Of a DNA stretch of 64,000 bases, positions 25,134 to 34,705 are shown piece by piece. A program made the translations under genes and the position numbers. Position 1 is the stretch's first letter. The number at the start of each line of letters is the position of its first letter. The DNA comes from Halomonas sp. 25-S5 (GTDB lineage Bacteria; Pseudomonadota; Gammaproteobacteria; Pseudomonadales; Halomonadaceae), in contig NZ_JARANV010000015.1 in NCBI RefSeq assembly GCF_029889845.1, positions 1-64,000 on the forward strand. Reading direction: 5' to 3'. The notes beneath the pieces were generated by a model. The model was given only the letters and a program-made list of their open reading frames with translations, had not been told where the DNA came from and searched no databases.

Positions 25134-26528
25134 TCAGCCCTCCTCCGGAGCGAGTACCTTGTGGCGATTGAGCAGTCTGTGCGGGTCGAGGGCTCGCTTG
25201 AGGGTGTGCATCAGTGTGATCTCCTCGGGGGTCCGCGAGAGGGCAAGGTAGTCGCGTTTTTCCAGGCCGATGCCGTGCTCGGCCGACACCGAGCCGTCAA
25301 GCTCGGCCAGTGGCGTATAGACGAGCCGTTCGACGGCGCGACGGGCCGCCGGATCGTCGCTGCCGACGGTGATGGAAATATGCAGGTTGCCGTCGCCCAG
25401 ATGGCCAAAGGTGACCATGCGCCCCCGAGGCCAGTCGCGGGCCAGGGCCTCTTCCAGCCTGGCGACATAGCGATCCATCTCGGGGATCGGCAGGCTGACG
25501 TCGAAGGTGAACAGCGGCGAGAGGGCCTGGATCAGCCCCTCGATGTCCTCGCGGATCGCCCAGAGGGACTGGCGCTGAGTGTCGGACTGGGCGATGGCCG
25601 CATCACTGATCAAGGCGTCTTCCAGGGCGCGCTCCAGGGCCAGGGAGAACTGGGCGCCATGGCTCTGCGGGTCGCTCCCCAGCGACTCGAGGATCACGTA
25701 GAAGGGCGCCTCGGGCGACAGCGGTGGCGTGTGCCGGCCGCTCTCCTCGGTGAGCAGGCGATAGTGGCTCTGCCACATCGCCTCGAAGGCCGCCAGGCTG
25801 CCTCCCAGGTGCCGGCCCAGATGGCCCAGCAGGCCGGTCAGAGCCTCGAAGGAAGGGCAGGCGACCAGCGCCGTCTGCACGTCCGGGGTGGGCGGCTGCA
25901 GGCGCAGCACCGCCCGGGTGACGATGCCCAGCGTTCCCTCGCTGCCGATGAACAGCTGCTTGAGGTCGAAGCCCGCATTGTTCTTGAGCATGCGGTTCAT
26001 CGAGCTGACCACGGTGCCGTCGGCCAGCACCGCCTCCAGCCCCAGCACCTGCTGGCGCATCATGCCGTAGCGGATGACCCGGATGCCGCCGGCATTGGTG
26101 GCGATGTTACCTCCGATGGTGCAGCTGCCGCGGGCGCCCAGGTCCAGGGCAAACTGGAGGCCGATTGCCTCGGCGGCCTGCTGGACGCTCTCCAGTGGCG
26201 CACCCGCCTGCACGGTCAGCGTGGCACCGACCGGGTCGACGGCTTCGATGGCGGTCATGCGCTCGAGCGACACGGCCAGCTCCTCGGGATCCGCCTCGGC
26301 CCCATGCACCAGCCCGGTGAGGCCGCCATGGGTGACCACCGGCTGGCGAGCGGTATGGCAGGCACGCATCACCTCGGCTAGTTGCGAGGTCGATCCCGGT
26401 CGCACGATGGCCCCGGCGCGGCAGGGCGCACCGGTCAGCCAGTCGACCCGTCGGGCGCCGACATCCTCGCCGGTGAGCACGTTGGCGGCGCCGACGATGG
26501 TGGTGATCTCCTTCAAGAGGGCGTCCAT
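25134..26528 (-). CDS. FAD-linked 2-hydroxyacid dehydrogenase (GlcD/D2HGDH-like)
   Basis: 464 residues. The N-terminal half is a PCMH-type FAD domain (RPGSTSQLAEVMRAC, VVTHGGLTGLVHGA, LGARGSCTIGGNIATNAGG). The C-terminal half has GHLGDGNLHIS and SAEHGIGLEKRDYL, the metal/substrate motifs of D-lactate, glycolate and D-2-hydroxyglutarate dehydrogenases. It oxidises a D-2-hydroxyacid to the 2-oxoacid. With the aminotransferase two genes on, the pair could interconvert a hydroxyacid, its keto acid and an amino acid. The precise substrate is unknown. Confidence 0.85.
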   Translation of the reverse strand: MDALLKEITTIVGAANVLTGEDVGARRVDWLTGAPCRAGAIVRPGSTSQLAEVMRACHTARQPVVTHGGLTGLVHGAEADPEELAVSLERMTAIEAVDPVGATLTVQAGAPLESVQQAAEAIGLQFALDLGARGSCTIGGNIATNAGGIRVIRYGMMRQQVLGLEAVLADGTVVSSMNRMLKNNAGFDLKQLFIGSEGTLGIVTRAVLRLQPPTPDVQTALVACPSFEALTGLLGHLGRHLGGSLAAFEAMWQSHYRLLTEESGRHTPPLSPEAPFYVILESLGSDPQSHGAQFSLALERALEDALISDAAIAQSDTQRQSLWAIREDIEGLIQALSPLFTFDVSLPIPEMDRYVARLEEALARDWPRGRMVTFGHLGDGNLHISITVGSDDPAARRAVERLVYTPLAELDGSVSAEHGIGLEKRDYLALSRTPEEITLMHTLKRALDPHRLLNRHKVLAPEEG

Positions 26529-26556
26529 GACAGGGGCGGGCTCCGAGTGGCGTGGG

Positions 26557-28173
26557 TCAGGCGGTGGCCAGGACGTGTGCCCTGCCGGGGATGGCTTCGA
26601 GCAGTTCGCGGGTGTAGGCCTCCTGTGGCGAGAGGAAGACCGCTTCGGCGGTGCCGTGCTCGACGATACGGCCGTACTGCATGACGATGATGTGGTCGCA
26701 GATCTGGGCGGCGACGCGCAGGTCGTGGGTGATGAACAGCAGCGACAACGAGAGCTTCTGCTTCAGATCCTCGAGCAGCTCGAGGATCTGCGCCTGAATG
26801 GACACGTCCAGCGCCGAGACGGCCTCGTCGGCGACGATTAGCTCGGGATTGAGGGCCAGCGCCCGGGCGATGCCGATGCGCTGGCGCTGGCCACCGGAGA
26901 ATTCATGGGGGAAGCGCTCGGCCGAGGCAGCCCCCAGGCCGACCAGGTCGAGCAGATCGCCGGCCTTCTCGAGCGCCTGTTGCCGGGGCACGCCGTTGGC
27001 GATGGGCCCCTGGGCGATGGCCATGCCGACCCGGGTGCGCGGGTTGAGCGAGGCATAGGGGTCCTGGAAGATCATCTGCACCCGCTTGCGTTCGCGGCGC
27101 AGGGTCTCGCCCTTGAGACTGGTCAGATCGACGCCGTCGAGCAGCAATTCACCGCTGTCGGGCCGCTCCAGGCGGACCACGCAGCGCCCCAGGGTCGACT
27201 TGCCGGAGCCCGACGCGCCGACGATACCCACCGTCTCGCCGCGCGCCATGGTGAAGCTGACATCATCCAGGGCGTGGACCTCACGCGAGGGCTTGAAGAG
27301 GCCACCGCGGGAGCGGAAGACCTTCTGCAGGTGACGGACCTCGAGCAGCGGGGCGGTCTGGTCGGCCTCGCGGGCGGCGGGCATGGCGTTGCTGGGAATC
27401 GCCTCGATCAGCGCCCGGGTATAGGCATGCCGGGGATGCTCCAGCACCTCTCGGGCCTCGCCGAGCTCGACGATGCGTCCCTCGCGCATCACGCAGACCC
27501 GGGTCGCGATCTCGGCCACCACCCCGAAATCGTGGGTGATGAACATCACCGCCATGCCGTGGCGCCGCTGAAGATCGCCGATCAGGTCGAGGATCTGCGC
27601 CTGGGTGGTGACGTCCAGCGCCGTGGTGGGCTCATCGGCGATCAGCAGCTCGGGTTCCAGGGCCAGGGCCATGGCGATCATCACCCGCTGGCGCTGGCCG
27701 CCGGAGAGCTCGAAGGGATAGGCGCGGATGGCCTTCTCGGGCTGGGGAATGCCCACCTCGATCAGCAGCTCCAGGGCGCGGTTCTGGCGCTCGGCCGGGG
27801 TGAGGCGGTTGTGCGCCTCGAAGACCTCGCCGATCTGGGCGCCGACCCGCATCAGCGGGTTCAGCGCGGTCATCGGTTCCTGGAAGATCATGCTGATGCG
27901 CAGCCCGCGTAGTTCGCGATGCTGTTTCTCGGTCAGCGTGAGCAGATCCTGGCCATCGAACACCACCTCGCCCGCGGTGGCTCGTACCCCCTTGGGCAAC
28001 AGACCCATCAGGGCATTGGCGGCCATGGACTTGCCGGAGCCGGACTCACCGACCACACACATGATCTCGCCGCGCGCCACGTCGTAGCTGACGTCCTCCA
28101 CCGCGAAGTCGCGGTCGGCCCCGTGCGGCAGGGCAATGGTCAGGTGGCGAATGCTCAGCAGGGTGTCACTCAT
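26557..28173 (-). CDS. Peptide-type ABC transporter, fused double ATP-binding protein
   Basis: 538 residues with two complete ABC ATPase domains. The first has [16 protein letters not shown] and [10 protein letters not shown]; the second has [16 protein letters not shown] and [10 protein letters not shown]. It is a DppD-DppF-type fusion like GsiA or YejF. Each half carries the C-terminal oligopeptide-transporter region. It drives import through the two permeases encoded upstream, starting 21 bases after the second permease. Confidence 0.9.
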   Translation of the reverse strand: MSDTLLSIRHLTIALPHGADRDFAVEDVSYDVARGEIMCVVGESGSGKSMAANALMGLLPKGVRATAGEVVFDGQDLLTLTEKQHRELRGLRISMIFQEPMTALNPLMRVGAQIGEVFEAHNRLTPAERQNRALELLIEVGIPQPEKAIRAYPFELSGGQRQRVMIAMALALEPELLIADEPTTALDVTTQAQILDLIGDLQRRHGMAVMFITHDFGVVAEIATRVCVMREGRIVELGEAREVLEHPRHAYTRALIEAIPSNAMPAAREADQTAPLLEVRHLQKVFRSRGGLFKPSREVHALDDVSFTMARGETVGIVGASGSGKSTLGRCVVRLERPDSGELLLDGVDLTSLKGETLRRERKRVQMIFQDPYASLNPRTRVGMAIAQGPIANGVPRQQALEKAGDLLDLVGLGAASAERFPHEFSGGQRQRIGIARALALNPELIVADEAVSALDVSIQAQILELLEDLKQKLSLSLLFITHDLRVAAQICDHIIVMQYGRIVEHGTAEAVFLSPQEAYTRELLEAIPGRAHVLATA

Positions 28174-28194
28174 GGAGTTCTCCTTGGCCGCCGT

Positions 28195-29031
28195 TCATGA
28201 GCGCTCGCGGGCGAGCTTGGGGTTGAGGGCGTCGTCGAGGCCTTCGCCCACCAGGTTGAGCGCCAGCACGGTCAGCAGGATCGCCACGCCGGGAAAGAAG
28301 CTCAGCCACCAGGCCTGACGGATCACCGTGCGGGCCGCGCCGATCATGTAGCCCCAGGACATCACGTTGGGGTCGCCCAGGCCGAGGAAGGAGAGGGCGG
28401 ACTCCAGCAGGATGGCCGTGGCGACCATCAGCGAGGCCAGCACGATGATCGGCGACAGGGTGTTGGGCAGGATCTGGCGCAGGATGATGGTGGCGTTGGT
28501 CTGGCCGACCAGGCGGGCCGCCTCCACGTACTCGCGGTGCCGCAGCGACAGGAACTCGGCGCGCACCAGGCGGGCCACCGGCGGCCAGCTGACGATGGCG
28601 ATGGCCAGCACGATGGAGGTGATGCTGGGCTGCATGATGGCGACCAGCACGATGGCCAGGGCGAAGTTGGGGATGGTCTGGAAGAACTCGGTGAAGCGCA
28701 TCAGGCCATCGTCGACCAGGCCACCGTAGTAGCCGGCGATGGCGCCCAGCGGCACGCCGATGGCCAGGGCCACGGTGGTCGAGACCAGGCCGATCAGCAG
28801 CGAGACCCAGGCGCCGTGCATCAGGCCGGCGGCGACGTTACGGCCCATGGTGTCGGTGCCCAGCGGGAAGCCGTCCGCCTCGAGCGGCGCCAGGAAGGGG
28901 CGCTGCACCATGCGCCAGGGCGATTCGGGGAACAGCAGCGGAGCCAGGATGGCCATCAGGATGATCGCCATCAGGATGATCAGGCCCACCAGGGCGCCGC
29001 GGTTCTGGACGAAGCGGGCGAAGAAGCTCAT
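28195..29031 (-). CDS. Peptide-type ABC transporter permease, DppC-like
   Basis: 278 residues with about six membrane spans. The DppC-type start (an N-terminal membrane span followed by a periplasmic loop with LGTDTMGRNV) and the ATPase-contact EAARLVGQTNATII loop are clear. It pairs with the DppB-like permease whose stop overlaps its start (29028-29031). Substrate class is peptide, opine or another amino-acid conjugate. Confidence 0.9.
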   Translation of the reverse strand: MSFFARFVQNRGALVGLIILMAIILMAILAPLLFPESPWRMVQRPFLAPLEADGFPLGTDTMGRNVAAGLMHGAWVSLLIGLVSTTVALAIGVPLGAIAGYYGGLVDDGLMRFTEFFQTIPNFALAIVLVAIMQPSITSIVLAIAIVSWPPVARLVRAEFLSLRHREYVEAARLVGQTNATIILRQILPNTLSPIIVLASLMVATAILLESALSFLGLGDPNVMSWGYMIGAARTVIRQAWWLSFFPGVAILLTVLALNLVGEGLDDALNPKLARERS

Positions 29032-30005
29032 GACGCCTCCTTGATGCGCGGGTCGGCCAGGCGGTAGACGAGGTCGGTGATGATGTTGAAGACGATCACC
29101 AGGGCCGCCGAGAAGAAGAAGATGCCCAGCAGCAGGTTGTAGTCGCGTTGCTGTAGCGCCTCGAACATCAGCCGGCCGATGCCGGGCCAGGCGAAGACCG
29201 TCTCGGTGAGGATGGCCCCGCCGACCATCTGGCCCGCCTGCAGGCCGGCCAGGGTGATGATCGGCAGCAGGGCGTTGCGCAGGATGTGGCGTCGCTGGAT
29301 GACGCTGTTCTTTAGGCCCTTGGCGCGGGCCGTCTTGACGAAGTCCTGCTGGGCGGCCTCGAGCATCGAGGCACGCGTCATGCGGGTGTAGATGGCCATG
29401 AAGAACAGCGCGAGCGTGGTGGCCGGCAGGATCAGGTGCTTGGCGACGTCCAGAGCGAAGGCGAACCCTTCAAGGCCGGCACCCACGGTGTACATGCCGT
29501 AGGCCGGCAACCAGTCGAGATAGACCGAGAACAGCACCACGGCCATCAGCGCGACCCAGAACAGCGGGGTGGCGTAGAAGACCAGCGCCAGGGCCATGAT
29601 GATGGAGCCCGAGGGCCTCTTGACCCGGGCCGCGGCCAGCGAGCCGGCGACGATGCCCAGCACCAGCGACAGCACGAAGGCGGTGCCGGTGAGCAGCAGG
29701 GTGGCCGGCAGGCGGGCCAGTATCAGGTCGAGTACCGGCACCTGCTGGCGGTAGGAAAAGCCGAAATCGAGCATGGCCACGCCGGAGACATAGCGCCACA
29801 GCTGCACGTGCAGCGGCTGGTCGAGGCCGAAGCGCTCGGTCAGCTGGCGCAGGAACTCGGCATCGGTGGCCCCGGCCTCGCCGGCCAGGATGGCGGCCGG
29901 GTCGCCCGGCGCCATCTGGATGAGGAAGAAATTTAAGATGATGATCATGAACAGCACGATCACGGCCTTGAACAGCCGTGACGCGATCAGCCTGGCATAG
30001 AGCAT
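29028..30005 (-). CDS. Peptide-type ABC transporter permease, DppB-like
   Basis: 325 residues from the ATG at 30005 ([19 protein letters not shown]), which has AGGGGG at proper spacing; the frame is open to 30026, but that ATG has no ribosome site. Features of Dpp[15 protein letters not shown] near the N-terminus and the EAA-loop [17 protein letters not shown]. Six membrane spans. It follows the binding-protein gene after a GC-rich hairpin. Confidence 0.88.
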   Translation of the reverse strand: MLYARLIASRLFKAVIVLFMIIILNFFLIQMAPGDPAAILAGEAGATDAEFLRQLTERFGLDQPLHVQLWRYVSGVAMLDFGFSYRQQVPVLDLILARLPATLLLTGTAFVLSLVLGIVAGSLAAARVKRPSGSIIMALALVFYATPLFWVALMAVVLFSVYLDWLPAYGMYTVGAGLEGFAFALDVAKHLILPATTLALFFMAIYTRMTRASMLEAAQQDFVKTARAKGLKNSVIQRRHILRNALLPIITLAGLQAGQMVGGAILTETVFAWPGIGRLMFEALQQRDYNLLLGIFFFSAALVIVFNIITDLVYRLADPRIKEAS

Positions 30006-30047
30006 GCCATTACCCCCTGGCGACATGAGACGCGGTGGAACGTCGCA

Positions 30048-30070
30048 GGGGCGGCCGACAGGGCCGCCCC
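30048..30070. terminator. Hairpin between binding-protein and permease genes
   Basis: GGGGCGGCC (30048-30056) pairs perfectly with GGCCGCCCC (30062-30070) around five bases, just after the binding-protein stop. It lacks a T-run. Such stems often protect the upstream binding-protein message or cause partial termination, giving more binding protein than permease. Confidence 0.6.
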
Positions 30071-30077
30071 GCCTGGC

Positions 30078-31631
30078 TTACCTGTCGAGCCAGGCGTTCT
30101 TGAAGCCGTCATTGACGCCCACGCCCGAGGTCACCAGGTTCTTGACGTCGCAGCGGTAGATGGTCGGGAAGCCGAGCTCCAGCAGCCAGCCCACCGGCAC
30201 GTCCTCCTGGAGGAGCTCCTGGACCTCGTGGTAGAGCGCCTCGCGCTTCTCCTCCGGAAAGGCCGTCGCGGCCTGGTTGAACAGCTCATCTACCTTCTCG
30301 TTTTCGTAGCCTTCGACGTTGTTCCAGGGCGAGCCCTTGTCGATGTTGCTCGAGAGGTAGGTGCGCGAGATGCCCAGCGCCGGGTCGCCATACTGATAGA
30401 GGTAGGTGAAGGCGAGGTCGTAGTCCCAGTCGCCGAGGCGCTGGTTCCAGCCGCCCACGTCGGTGGCCTCGGTGCGCACGTTGATGCCGACCTCCTTGAG
30501 GTTCTGCTGTACGGCCTCGGCCCAGCGTGTCCAGGTCTCGCCATAGGGCAGGGGCAGCAGGCGGACCTCCTCGCCGTCATAGCCCATCTCGTCGAGCAGT
30601 TCACGGGCGCGGTCCGGATCATGGTTGTAGGACGCCAGATCCTCGTTCTGGAACTTGGCGTTGGAGCCAAACGCCCCCAGCGGCACCTTGCCCAGGCCAT
30701 TCCACAGTACGTTGCGGGCGAACTCACGGTCCATGGCGTACATGACCGCCTGCCGGAAGCGCTTGTCGGCGGTGGGGCCCTCGCGGTTGTTCATCCATAG
30801 CATGGCGAAGGGGCTGAAGTATTCGTGGCCCTGCTCGGTCACGCAGGTGTTGTCCAGTTCGGTGAGGCGCGGGATGTCGAAGTTCTCGACGGTGCCGTAG
30901 GGCAGCACGTCGACGGTGCCATTCTCGTAGGCGACCGCGCGGGAGGCCCCGTCGGGGATGATGTGCCAGTTGATGCCGTCGAGGTAAGGCAGGTCCTCCT
31001 CGTAGTAGTCCTCGTTCTTCACCAGCTGGATGACGGTGCCGCGGTCCCAGTTCTCGAACTTGAAGGGACCGGTGCCGATGGGATGGTTGTTGGCCGCGTT
31101 GTCGCGGAACTCGGTGCCTGCGTAGATGTGCTTGGGCACCATGGTGAAGGTCCCGGCCTCGAAGGAGAGCAGGAAGGGGCCGAAGGGCTTCTCGAGGGTG
31201 AAGGTCACCGTATGGTCGTCGACGGCCTCGATGGCGGTCACGTGCTTCAGAACCGCCCGGGCGCTGGGGTTGAGTTCGCGGTGGAAGACATCGGCGGAGA
31301 ACACCACGTCCTCGGCGGTGAAGGGCTCGCCATCGTGCCAGGTGACATCCTCGCGCAGGTGGAAGGTCCAGGTGCGCCCGTCTTCGCTGACCTCCCAGGA
31401 TTCTGCGAGCTGGGGCTGGGGTTCCAGGTCGGTGGTATAGCGCAGCAGGCCTTCGTAGATGTTGCCGGCGACCGTGCGGGTCGGGGCGTTCTGGATCATG
31501 CCCAGTACCAGGCCGGGCGGCTCGGGCTGGATGATGGTGTCGATGATCCCGCCGGCTTGGGGCTCGTCGGCGAAGGCGGAGGAGGCGGTGATGGCCGCGG
31601 CGGTAATGGCGATGGCCAGTGGTGTCTTCAT
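30078..31631 (-). CDS. ABC transporter substrate-binding protein, family 5 (peptide type)
   Basis: 517 residues from the ATG at 31631 (MKTPLAIAITAAAITASSAF), with GGGGA upstream; the open frame extends further, but the signal peptide fixes the start. The family-5 pattern is clear: the TWTFHLREDVTWHDGEPFTAEDVVFS stretch begins about 70 residues after the mature end. It delivers peptides or related molecules to the permeases. It is the first gene of the minus-strand operon and is divergent from the GntR regulator at 31806. Confidence 0.88.
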   Translation of the reverse strand: MKTPLAIAITAAAITASSAFADEPQAGGIIDTIIQPEPPGLVLGMIQNAPTRTVAGNIYEGLLRYTTDLEPQPQLAESWEVSEDGRTWTFHLREDVTWHDGEPFTAEDVVFSADVFHRELNPSARAVLKHVTAIEAVDDHTVTFTLEKPFGPFLLSFEAGTFTMVPKHIYAGTEFRDNAANNHPIGTGPFKFENWDRGTVIQLVKNEDYYEEDLPYLDGINWHIIPDGASRAVAYENGTVDVLPYGTVENFDIPRLTELDNTCVTEQGHEYFSPFAMLWMNNREGPTADKRFRQAVMYAMDREFARNVLWNGLGKVPLGAFGSNAKFQNEDLASYNHDPDRARELLDEMGYDGEEVRLLPLPYGETWTRWAEAVQQNLKEVGINVRTEATDVGGWNQRLGDWDYDLAFTYLYQYGDPALGISRTYLSSNIDKGSPWNNVEGYENEKVDELFNQAATAFPEEKREALYHEVQELLQEDVPVGWLLELGFPTIYRCDVKNLVTSGVGVNDGFKNAWLDR

Positions 31632-31720
31632 GATGCTGTCCCCGTTGTGGCGATTGTTGTTGGTGATTGTTGTTGGCAATGGGCAGTCACCTGAATGAAG
31701 CTAGCAGGCACCGCTCAAAC

Positions 31721-31751
31721 TGTCGACAGTCGTCAATCGACGGTCGACAAG
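31721..31751. promoter_or_regulatory. Candidate GntR operator in the divergent promoter region
   Basis: TGTCGACAGT (31721-31730) and GGTCGACAAG (31742-31751) are two similar GTCGACA-containing dyads about 21 bases apart, two turns of the helix. They lie in the 174-base region between the transporter operon and the GntR-type regulator and are the best candidates for its binding sites. Confidence 0.45.
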
Positions 31752-31805
31752 CGACGCCCATTGGCCATACTGGGGGGAAGCCATCCCGATACGAGTCCGA
31801 GCCGC

Positions 31806-32492
31806 ATGCCTGCCCCCCCAGCTGCCACACCCGCCGCGTTCATCCAGCAGCGAAACCTGGTGGACCAGGTGGCCGACTACCTGACCCAGGCCATCATCGG
31901 CCAGCGCTTCGCCCCTGGCGAACGGCTGTCGGAGGTGCAACTGGCCCGCGATCTGGGGGTGAGCCGCGCGCCGGTCCGCGAGGCAGCGCGGCTGCTGGAG
32001 AGTCGCGGCCTGCTGGTCTCCCAGCCCCGGCGTGGCTTTTTCGTGCGAGCCCTGGATGCCGGCGAGCTCGCCGACATCTTCGATCTTCGACTCTGCCTGG
32101 AGCGCCATGCCATGGAGCGGCTCGCCGGGGCCTGTCCGCCCGAGGCCCTGGCGGCACTGCGCCGGCAGGTCGAGATGCTGTGCGAGGCGTCGGGCAGCGG
32201 TGACGAGAGCCGGCGCATCGAGGAAGACCTGGCCTTCCATCGCCTGCTGATCGCCTCGGCGGGAAACCGCCGTCTGCTCAGGACCTTCGAGGACCTGGCC
32301 CACGAGCTGCGGCTGTGCATCACCCTGATCACCAAGACCCACGAGGCGCCGGACTCCATCGCCGAGAGCCATCACCTGTTGCTTGATGCGTTGGCCAGCG
32401 GCGACGGGCCACGCTGTCGCGAGGCCATCGATTACCACATCGGCGTGGCACGGGACTCCGTGGTCCAGAGCATCGAGGGGGCTCGCGAGTGA
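31806..32492 (+). CDS. GntR/FCD-family transcriptional regulator
   Basis: 228 residues from the ATG at 31806 (MPAPPAATPAAFIQQ). The winged helix-turn-helix (about 18-80; RLSEVQLARDLGVSRAPVRE) is followed by an all-helical FCD ligand domain (LRLCLERHAMERLAG, EEDLAFHRLLIASAGN, HHLLLDAL with metal/ligand histidines). Divergent from the peptide-type ABC operon, it probably represses it until an imported acid or amino acid binds. The effector is unknown. Confidence 0.85.
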   Translation: MPAPPAATPAAFIQQRNLVDQVADYLTQAIIGQRFAPGERLSEVQLARDLGVSRAPVREAARLLESRGLLVSQPRRGFFVRALDAGELADIFDLRLCLERHAMERLAGACPPEALAALRRQVEMLCEASGSGDESRRIEEDLAFHRLLIASAGNRRLLRTFEDLAHELRLCITLITKTHEAPDSIAESHHLLLDALASGDGPRCREAIDYHIGVARDSVVQSIEGARE

Positions 32493-32579
32493 CCGAGAGG
32501 TCCTGGCCCCCGACTTGCTTTCCATCTTGCGTCACGCCATGTTGACGCTGTCGATGGCGACTGGAAGGCGATACCCCCG

Positions 32580-33425
32580 ATGACCCTGCTCGATCTTCGC
32601 GCCGCCACCCTGGGCCAGGAGCACGTCGCCCATGCCCATGACCACCATCAGCTCATCCTCGCCACCCGCGGGGCCACCGAGCTCTCCATCGAGGGGCAGG
32701 GGGGGCGCATCACCGGCAGCCGGGGCTGTCTGATCCCCTGCGGCCGCCATCACGACTACCGGGGCGATGGTCGCAACCGCACCTTCGTGCTCGACATTCC
32801 TGCCGCGAGCCTGCCGGCCCTGCGCGATGGCGAGGCCATCGAGCGCCTCTTCGAGCGGCCACGCTTCTTCGCCGTGCCGCCGCGTCTCAATCGCCTGGCG
32901 GCAAGCCTGATGCAGCAGCTCGAGTGCTGTCCGGCCCTGCACAGCGAGATCGCCGCGCTGCTGCTGCGGGCCCTCTATCTGCACCTCGAGTCCGCGCCGC
33001 TGCCGGCGGATGCCGGCGTGGCCGCCAGCCCGGGCTTCAGCGAGCGCCTCGACCTGGCGCGCCTGGACGCCTGGATCGACCACCACCTCGCCGACGAGAT
33101 CCGGGTCGAGCAGCTGGCCGCGCTCTGCGCCCTGAGTGCGGGGCACTTCCATGCCTGTTTCCGGGAGCTGACCGGCGCGACCCCGTTGGCCTATGTCCAG
33201 CGGCGGCGACTGGAGCACGCCCGTGCCCTGGTCACCCACAGTGGCCTGAGCCTCGGCCATATCGCCTCCCTGGTGGGCTTTCGCGATCAGGGCAGCTTCT
33301 CCCGCGCCTACCGCCGCCGCTTCGCCGTCTCGCCCTCCCGGAGCCGCCGGGAGGGCCGGGCATTGCCGAGTCTCGGGCAAGAGCAGCGCAGTTCCGGGCA
33401 AGCAGATGGGCCCGAGTCGACCTAG
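32580..33425 (+). CDS. AraC-family transcriptional regulator
   Basis: 281 residues. The N-terminal half is a cupin-like sensor (HAHDHHQLILATRGATELSI, PCGRHHDYRG). The C-terminal half has two helix-turn-helices typical of AraC (VEQLAALCALSAGHFHACFR and LGHIASLVGFRDQGSFSRAY). It is transcribed in the same direction as the TRAP/amidohydrolase genes that start 84 bases downstream, so it is the likely local activator. The tail after FAVSPSRSRR is longer than usual and low in complexity. Confidence 0.85.
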   Translation: MTLLDLRAATLGQEHVAHAHDHHQLILATRGATELSIEGQGGRITGSRGCLIPCGRHHDYRGDGRNRTFVLDIPAASLPALRDGEAIERLFERPRFFAVPPRLNRLAASLMQQLECCPALHSEIAALLLRALYLHLESAPLPADAGVAASPGFSERLDLARLDAWIDHHLADEIRVEQLAALCALSAGHFHACFRELTGATPLAYVQRRRLEHARALVTHSGLSLGHIASLVGFRDQGSFSRAYRRRFAVSPSRSRREGRALPSLGQEQRSSGQADGPEST

Positions 33426-33509
33426 TCTGAAGGTCAGCTGTCTCGTTGTGTCCTCTGCAGGGAGGGCGAGATAGGCTCATGACAATGACAAGACGACACG
33501 AGGTTGACC

Positions 33510-34583
33510 ATGAAAGCGAAGACACTCCCCGGCGCCCTGGCCCTGGCCGCGCTGCCCCTGGCCATCGCCAGCACCCAGGTGCAGGCCCAGTCCACGGAAA
33601 TGGCCATCGCCACCATCCTCCCGGAGAACATGAGCAACAATGAGGTCTACCCGGCACTGGTGCACTTCAAGAACCTGGTCGAGACCCGGACCGATGGCGA
33701 GGTCACCGTGTCGATCTTCGGCAACAGCCAGCTGGGTTCCGAGGTGGAGACCGCGTCCGAGGTCCAGGGTGGGCGTACCCTACAGTCCACCATCATTACC
33801 ACCGGTGCCATGTCGTCCTTCTATGACGACTATCAGCTGATGACCGCCCCCTTCATCTTCGACAACTGGCGCCAGGCCTGGGCCTTCTTCGACGGGGAAT
33901 GGTTCGCCGACTTCATGTCCGGCACCATCGAAGAAACCAACATGCGCTACCTGGGTACCTTCGATGACGGTGGCGGCTTCGTGGCCTTCACCAACAACAA
34001 GCGCCCGATCAAGACCGTGGAGGACCTCGAGGGGCTGAACATCCGCACCGAGGAGAACCCCGGGCACGTGGCCATCATGAAATCGCTGGGCGCCTCGGCC
34101 ACGCCGCTGCCCTGGGGCGAGGTGATCACCGCCCTGGAGACGGGCCTGGCCGACGGGCAGTTCAACGCCCCGGTGCTCAATGTCACCTATAACTTCGACG
34201 AGGTGACGGACTACACCACGCTCACCGGCCACGTCTACAACAGCGCGGCCTGGCTGGTCAGCGAAGATTGGTTCCAGAGCCTGACCGAGGCCCAGCAGGA
34301 AGCCATCGTCACCTCCGCCCGCGAGGCCGTCGCCATCGGCCACGGCATGTCCGGGGCGCTGGCTACCGCCAGCTGGGTGGAGTCCTGCGAGCGCTTCGAG
34401 GAGTGCTACATCATGCCCCCCGAGGAGCGGGCACGCATGGCGGAGATCGCCACGCCGGCATGGAAGGACTGGATCGTCAACGACTTCGGCATCGAGGCTG
34501 AGACGGTCGATGGCTTCCTCGCCGAGGTCGCTCGGGTTGGCGAAGAGGTCGTCGAGAACGACATGGCCAACTATGGCCAGTGA
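33510..34583 (+). CDS. TRAP transporter solute-binding protein (DctP type)
   Basis: 357 residues from the ATG at 33510, preceded by GAGG. It has a signal peptide (residues 1-24, VQAQS) and a DctP-family body: NSQLGSEVETASEVQGGRT, then GLNIRTEENPGHVAIMKSLGASATPLPWGEV, which includes the conserved arginine that binds a carboxylate. It captures an organic acid in the periplasm for the DctQM permease using a sodium gradient. The substrate is probably related to the amidohydrolases encoded downstream. Confidence 0.9.
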   Translation: MKAKTLPGALALAALPLAIASTQVQAQSTEMAIATILPENMSNNEVYPALVHFKNLVETRTDGEVTVSIFGNSQLGSEVETASEVQGGRTLQSTIITTGAMSSFYDDYQLMTAPFIFDNWRQAWAFFDGEWFADFMSGTIEETNMRYLGTFDDGGGFVAFTNNKRPIKTVEDLEGLNIRTEENPGHVAIMKSLGASATPLPWGEVITALETGLADGQFNAPVLNVTYNFDEVTDYTTLTGHVYNSAAWLVSEDWFQSLTEAQQEAIVTSAREAVAIGHGMSGALATASWVESCERFEECYIMPPEERARMAEIATPAWKDWIVNDFGIEAETVDGFLAEVARVGEEVVENDMANYGQ

Positions 34584-34632
34584 GAGTCGCGAGTGAGTGA
34601 ATGGCCCGAGTGATCCCATGGGCCAGTGAGCC

Positions 34633-34654
34633 GGCAGGCGCCCAGGCGCCTGCC
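34633..34654 (+). terminator. Hairpin between dctP and dctQ genes
   Basis: GGCAGGCGCC (34633-34642) and GGCGCCTGCC (34645-34654) form a near-perfect GC-rich stem in the 122-base gap between the binding-protein and permease genes. It has no T-run. As at 30048, it probably tunes the ratio of binding protein to permease. Confidence 0.55.
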
Positions 34655-34705
34655 CCTTCGGACGGTTGACCTGCTGGTCGGTCGTCGTTCCTCCGAGGTA
34701 CTCCG

